Shown here: piece by piece, positions 59,255 through 64,000 of the stretch
Layout of the letters: every line of letters starts with the position of its first letter
Numbering within the stretch: position 1 is the first letter of the stretch
DNA from: Lepiota brunneoincarnata
Taxonomy: Eukaryota; Basidiomycota; Agaricomycetes; Agaricales; Agaricaceae
DNA: 64,000 bases
Assembly: GCA_023014365.1 (NCBI GenBank)
Contig: JAEBUN010000001.1
Coordinates: 1,240,001-1,304,000, forward strand
Direction of reading: 5' to 3'
The notes under the pieces: model-generated
Databases searched by the model: none
The model's input: the letters and a program-made list of their open reading frames with translations, nothing else
What the model was told of the DNA's origin: nothing
Program-made: the position numbers and the translations under genes

Positions 59255-62200
59255 GAAGGAACGCTGTCGACAGATGTGCCCCTGCACGTTCCAGAACTCA
59301 GAAGGACATTTCGTACTCTCACTCCCAGAAGGACATTTTCTCGATAAACTCTGTACAATTACGACTATCCCCGAATAAACGATCCCTTTTCTTACCCATC
59401 GAGATTTGGAGTGAACGGACATCAAAACCCGTGGCCATCACCGCCCTGATAGACTCAGGAGCCCAAGGGAACTTTATCTCCCACAAAGTCGTTGAACGAC
59501 ATGGTTATCAAACCAAACGGCTGGACCAACCAATTCCACTCAGTAACGTTGACGGAACTGATAATCAACATGGCAAGATCCATGAATACATCAAAATCAG
59601 AACCATCATTGATGGAAGAGATTGCACGCTAGAAGCATACGTCACAAACACTGGTCAGAAGGACCTCATCATCGGATTTCCCTGGCTGGAACAATACAAT
59701 CCCGACATCAACTGGAAGACCAAGACATTCTCTTGGAAACCTCAAATCGATCACCAAGACTTCTCGAAACTCCTCAGAACCCTACGACGACCTGTCGAAC
59801 TTAACTCCATCGCCATGGACATAATGGCTGGAAAAACCTCTCAACCCGAGGAAAACCCCGAAGAATACGTCAACCTGTCAAATGTTGACCTCGACACTTT
59901 CTCTCTAGAAAGGGAAATGAACCCCATGCTTCTAACCCCATTAGAAGTAAACGCCAAAGCGACACATGCTACAATGCTCCACAATGAGCAACATAACCCG
60001 ACAAGATCAGCAAACCAAAAAGGAAAACAACCGGAATCAAACAAGGAACCACCCGAGATCCCTCGGAGATTTGCCTGATGGGCAAAAATATTCAACAAGA
60101 AAGCCTCCGAACGATTCCCACCATCAAGAACATTCGATCACGAAATCGAACTAAAGCCGACATTCGAAGCGAAATCAATGAAACCCTATCAAGTGGCACC
60201 TGCCGAAGAAAAAGCACTAAAAGAATTCATAGACGAAAACCTCCGAAAAGGCTACATCCACCCCTCAAAATCCCCTATGGCATCACCCTTCTTTTTCGTT
60301 GCCAAGAAAGGAGGAGACCTCCGACCCTGCCAAGACTATCGTTATCTAAACGATCACACTGTCAAAAACGCCTACCCAATCCCCATGATTTCTTCTATCA
60401 TGGACAAACTCAAAGGAGCTAAGTATTTCACTAAGCTCAACGTCCGCCTAGGATACAATAACGTCAGAATCAAAGATGGCGATCAATGGAAAGCAGCGTT
60501 CAAGACTCCCATGGGTCTTTTCGAACCGACTGTTATGTTTTTCGGACTTTGCAACAGTCCCGCGACGTTCCAACATATGATGGACATGTTATTCTCCGAA
60601 ATAATGGAGAAAGGAGGAATCATCATCTATATGGATGATATCCTAATCTATGGTAAAACCCAAGAAGAAACCGACCAACTTACGGAAAAAGTACTGCAAA
60701 TCCTGCAGGAAAATGACCTCTACCTCAAAACGGAGAAATGCGAGTTCAACAAACAACGACTCAAATATCTCGGCATGATCATCACGCCAGATGAGATCAA
60801 AATGGATCCCGGAAAACTCAAGGGAATAGAAGACTGGCCAGTACCAAAAACGGTCCGACACATTCGGAAATTCATCGGATTTTGTAACTTCTACCGGAAG
60901 TTCATCCGCAGCTACTCCCACCACACCAAACCTCTGAACCAACTCCTTTCCAAATCAAACAAATTCGAATGGAAAGAAGAACAACAGAAGGTGTTCGAAA
61001 CACTCAAGAATGAATTCCTAAAGGAACCGGTACTCCTCATGCCCGACTCCACAAAACCCTTCGAAATAGAAGCCGATGCTTCTAAATTCGCATCAGGAGC
61101 TGTCCTATATCAATACGACATCAACGGAATACGGAAACCCATATCATTCTATTCAAAGACGTTCGGACCAGCGGAACGCAATTACGACATCTATGACAGG
61201 GAACTCCTTGCTATTATTCGAGCCCTCGAAGAGTGGCGCCACTACCTCCTTGGCAGCCCCCATACTGTCCGTATCAGAACGGACCACCAAAACCTCACAT
61301 ACTGGCGTAAACCCCAGAAAATCAATCGCCGACAAGCACGATGGGTACAGACCCTTGCTGACTACAACTTCAAATTAGAACACGTCCCAGGATCAAAAAT
61401 TCCTGCACCAGACGCTCTATCAAGACGTCCAGACCACGTCCCTGATGAAGATAACGACAACGAAGACATCACCATGCTTCCAAACAACCTCTTTGTCGCC
61501 ACCGCTGACATAGAAGATCAAAACCTGGTCACAATACTCCCAGAACACCTCTTTATCGCCACCGTCGATACAAAGCTCCAAGAAAGAATCACGGAATCAC
61601 CCAAATACGACGCTAGAACCACTGAAGCGTTCAAACTCCTAAAAGAAGCCCACCCTAATGCCGCCGATAAAGACTTCGGAACAGTTCCAACCCCAAACGG
61701 TTCACTCCTCACGTTCCAAGAACATGTCATTATTCCGGAAGACCTTCAACTCAGACGCGATGTCATCGCAAGATACCACGACCACCCCACACGAGGCCAT
61801 CCTGGAGAACAGGAAACGTACCGCCTTGCCAAGAAAGAAGTGTATTGGCCAGGAATGTCAACATTCATAAAGAACTATGTCAAGGGCTGTCCAGAGTGTC
61901 AGCAACATAAAATCATACGCAGACCGGATCACGCACCGACTCAACCGATCCCTCCACCAACATCTAAACGCCCATTTGCTCAGATCTCATGGGATCTTAT
62001 CACCGGTCTACCACCTAGCGCCGGCCATAATGCGATATTGTCCGTGGTGGACCACGGCCTTACGAAGGGGGTAATTTTCATCCCAACCTCAGATCGATCA
62101 AACGCCGATGACATTGGACGAATATTAATAGAAAGAGTCTTCACCAGATTTGGACTACCCGACAAAATCATATCAGATCGAGACCCCAGATTCGCCGCCA

Positions 62201-63090
62201 ACTCCCTCCGACAACTAGCCAAACGCCTTAACATCCAGCAGGCATTTTCAACCGCATACCATCCCCAGACAGATGGTTCCACAGAACGATACAATCAAGA
62301 AATTGAGACCTATCTCACCATATACTGCACCAGGAATCCCCTTGACTGGTCAGAAACCCTCCCTATCGCCGAGTTCGCACACAACTCCAAAATACATGCC
62401 TCGAGGCAGAAATCCCCATTCGAACTAATCATGGGATACAACCCTCCACCGATACCCACGGTAATGGAAACATCGAACTTTCCATCAGTAGACGAACGCA
62501 TCAGACTCCTTGATGACGCCAGAAAAGAAGCACACGCGGCACATCAACTCTCCGCCGACATTATGAAACAAAGAACCAGAAGAACTGTCAAACCCCTTGA
62601 AACACATCAAAAAGTATGGCTAGAAGCCAAGAACCTCAAGCTCCCCTTCATTTCCAACAAAATATCCCCAAAACGACTAGGACCCTTCCTTATCACAGAA
62701 GCCCTATCACCGCTCACCTACAAACTAAAACTTCCAATCAAATGGAAGATACATCCAATATTCCACAGAAACCTTCTAACTCCATACACCGAAACAGAAG
62801 CATACGGATCTCATCCGACCCCACCACCACCAGACATCATCAATGAAGAAGAAGAATACGAAATAGAAGCCATTCTAAACCACCGACAACATCGTGGAAA
62901 ACTCCAATACTATGTCAAATGGAAAGGATACTCCCACACGGAGAACGAATGGATCACCGACGAAACGCTTCATGAAAACGCCAAAGAATACTTGACCGAG
63001 TATAAAGAAGCTCATGGAATTCTCCAGAAAGAACAAGAACCCACCAGAACCAACCAAAGACAACTTCGCTCCCACAACAAACGTACTTAA
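59255..63090 (+). CDS. Pol polyprotein of element A (one in-frame TGA)
   Basis: In -1 frame relative to gag, open except TGA at 60076-78 (copy 2 has CAA there, so the ancestor was probably CGA, Arg). Protease: TALIDSGAQGNF. RT: FVAKKGGDLRPCQDYRYLN and [12 protein letters not shown] with both Asp of YMDD. RNase H: FEIEADASKFASGAVLY and DRELLAIIRALEEW. Integrase finger: HDHPTRGHPG and CPECQQHKI. Core: ISWDLITGLPPSA, SDRDPRFAAN, YHPQTDGSTERYNQEIE. Chromodomain at the end: KLQYYVKWKGYSHTENEW, placing it in the chromoviruses. Length about 1,280 codons is normal. This is the best-preserved pol in the window. Confidence 0.95.
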
Positions 63091-63193
63091 AGATGCCCAT
63101 GAACCTCGACCTCACTTGCCCCCAAACTACCCCCCCCTTTTTCAACAACACCTTCACCAACCTCCTCATCGTCCTCCGTCGTCATCATAAACA

Positions 63194-63420
63194 ATGCAAG
63201 CGTCGAACATACAACACTTCAAACAACTCCCGTTCCGGCCCCGTCTCCCTACACCCCCTCTCACACCTTCGCCGCAACATACGCCTCCCCCAGGGACGAG
63301 ACCCCCGACCCCAATGACACCCCAGAACCAACAGCTGCCCCAGCCGCCTCCCTTAGATACCATACAGCTGGAGTACGATCATATGGACCAGATCACCCTT
63401 CTGACGGAGATCTGCGCGAG
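63194..63420 (+). CDS. Pro-rich ORF downstream of pol (truncated)
   Basis: ATG at 63194, MQASNIQHFKQLPFRPRLPT, then a Pro/Thr-rich stretch and a helical end (LEYDHMDQITLLTEICAS) where the frame meets the inverted LTR at 63421. It lies 100 bp after pol, in sense. It may be the 5' part of a third ORF of element A; function unknown. Confidence 0.4.
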
Positions 63421-63806
63421 TGTTACCCGGGTTAGGGGTTCGCTCTTGAGTAGCACGGCGTTCGTGGCAAGATGTCTATACAGACTTGGTCTTGTCCTAC
63501 TAGGCGTGACTTAGAGATGACGGAGCACTATAGTCCAGCCGGTTTAAGGGCAAAGAGGTATAGGAGGCAAGAACTGTATAACACTAAGATAAGGATACAA
63601 GGTATTGTACTGTATCCCTATATACTTCTAAGTGTGGCTGTACTCCTACTATAATAATCCAGACCGGGGTAACTATGAGTCAGAGATAAGAGAACATGAG
63701 GCGTATACTAAGAATAGTCCTTCTGATGTACACTACTGATAGTTTCATAGTGACATGGGAATGTGAACTAAAAATAACTGTCCTTCTGATGTGGTTTCTG
63801 ATAACA
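63421..63806 (-). repeat. LTR-A in inverted orientation at the 3' end of element A
   Basis: 386 bp, the reverse complement of the 5' LTR type (TGTTACCCGG to CTGATAACA on +). Left flank GCGAG and right flank TTAGG do not match, so it is not a simple solo insertion. Confidence 0.93.
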
Positions 63807-64000
63807 TTAGGTCCGTTTCTAGAGTTGTTTTCCATACAACTCGTTAGTTTCCTTCTTCCGGGTATTCGGCTAAGTAATTTGGTTCGTAGTAGTCGGTCTG
63901 GGGTAGGTCGGTGGAGTCTGGTCTGGGGGGAATGACGGGGGAGAAGGTAGGAGTGGGAGTTCTGTGAAGATCGAGTACAGCGGCGGTTTCTGGGGATGGG
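63807..64000 (-). CDS. Possible 3' end of an ORF on the opposite strand (partial)
   Basis: On - a Pro-rich frame runs from the window edge to a stop about 35 bp before the inverted LTR (TDYYEPNYLAEYPEEGN). Its position and composition would fit the ORF downstream of pol of a second element A copy lying to the right on -, with 63421-63806 as that copy's 3' LTR. Only ~50 codons are visible. Confidence 0.35.

Larger units (their letters stand above)
56692..63420 (+). mobile_element. Ty3/Gypsy chromovirus A, main copy (nearly intact)
   Basis: 5' LTR, ORF0, gag, pol and a downstream Pro-rich ORF, all on + and CpG-rich. Pol has a single nonsense codon. The expected direct 3' LTR is absent; instead an inverted LTR-A abuts the body at 63421. 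No matching target duplication is seen (left ATATG, right TTAGG). Confidence 0.92.

Noticed and set aside
63421..63806. Simple solo LTR-A inserted in the downstream ORF of element A
   Set aside because: A 5-bp duplication would be expected (GCGAG on the left); the right flank is TTAGG and the downstream ORF does not resume.

Overview
The window looks like a filamentous basidiomycete, probably an Agaricomycete of the Rhizoctonia/Ceratobasidium kind. This is inferred from ~50-nt spliceosomal introns, a basidiomycete-type DUF6534-like membrane protein, a NACHT NTPase, plant-cell-wall hydrolases (pectinesterase, GH35 beta-galactosidase) and chromodomain Ty3/Gypsy elements. The species is not proven.

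Region 1 (1-18,900) is host sequence: the 3' part of a pectinesterase (+), flap endonuclease FEN1 (-), a seven-helix-like DUF6534-type membrane protein (+), a secreted GH35 beta-galactosidase (+), a NACHT-domain protein (+), a conserved nuclear-type hypothetical protein (-) and a small hypothetical gene (-). The two hydrolase genes carry single-base G excesses inside conserved motifs, so they are either freshly broken or mis-assembled at G homopolymers.

Region 2 (18,900-64,000) is a nested transposon block. It starts with a pogo/Tigger-like element with a TA duplication (18,918-19,684) and a 204-bp solo LTR (family E). An almost perfect ~1.1-kb palindrome follows, made of two inverted copies of a 1.25-kb solo LTR (family C). 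The block then holds at least three copies of Ty3 chromovirus A (386-bp LTR) and two copies of chromovirus B (661-bp LTR, 23,278-31,510 on - and 40,917-48,754 on +), plus solo LTRs of A, C and D (702 bp). Target-site duplications let the order be read. B copy 1 (TSD CTTGC) lies in the integrase of A copy 2. A copy 2 abuts the RNase H/integrase region of A copy 3. B copy 2 (TSD GGCTG) lies in an LTR-D (TSD ATTGG), which lies in the gag of A copy 3. A solo LTR-A (TSD GCGAG) lies in B copy 1 pol. A CpG-free zone (50,761-56,691, three CG in 5.9 kb) holds a NOP56 fragment, a hAT element and LTR-E copy 2. The youngest element, A main copy, occupies 56,692-63,420.

The most unusual biology is in the retroelements. 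(i) Element A has an 86-codon two-helix, cysteine-rich ORF (ORF0) in frame with gag and separated from it by one UAG. That UAG is present in all three copies that preserve the region, and about 209 gag-frame codons after it contain no ATG, so stop-codon readthrough is a real possibility. (ii) Element B carries, antisense and 3' of pol, a separate gene with its own TATA box and two introns, encoding a 315-aa coiled-coil protein with a Zn2Cys6-type cysteine array. (iii) Both elements show a primer-binding site complementary to their own predicted RNA 5' end (Tf1-type self-priming), and a homopolymer codon immediately before the gag stop that would allow a -1 shift into pol. (iv) Nonsense changes in the old copies are overwhelmingly CGA to TGA, pointing to CpG methylation and deamination.
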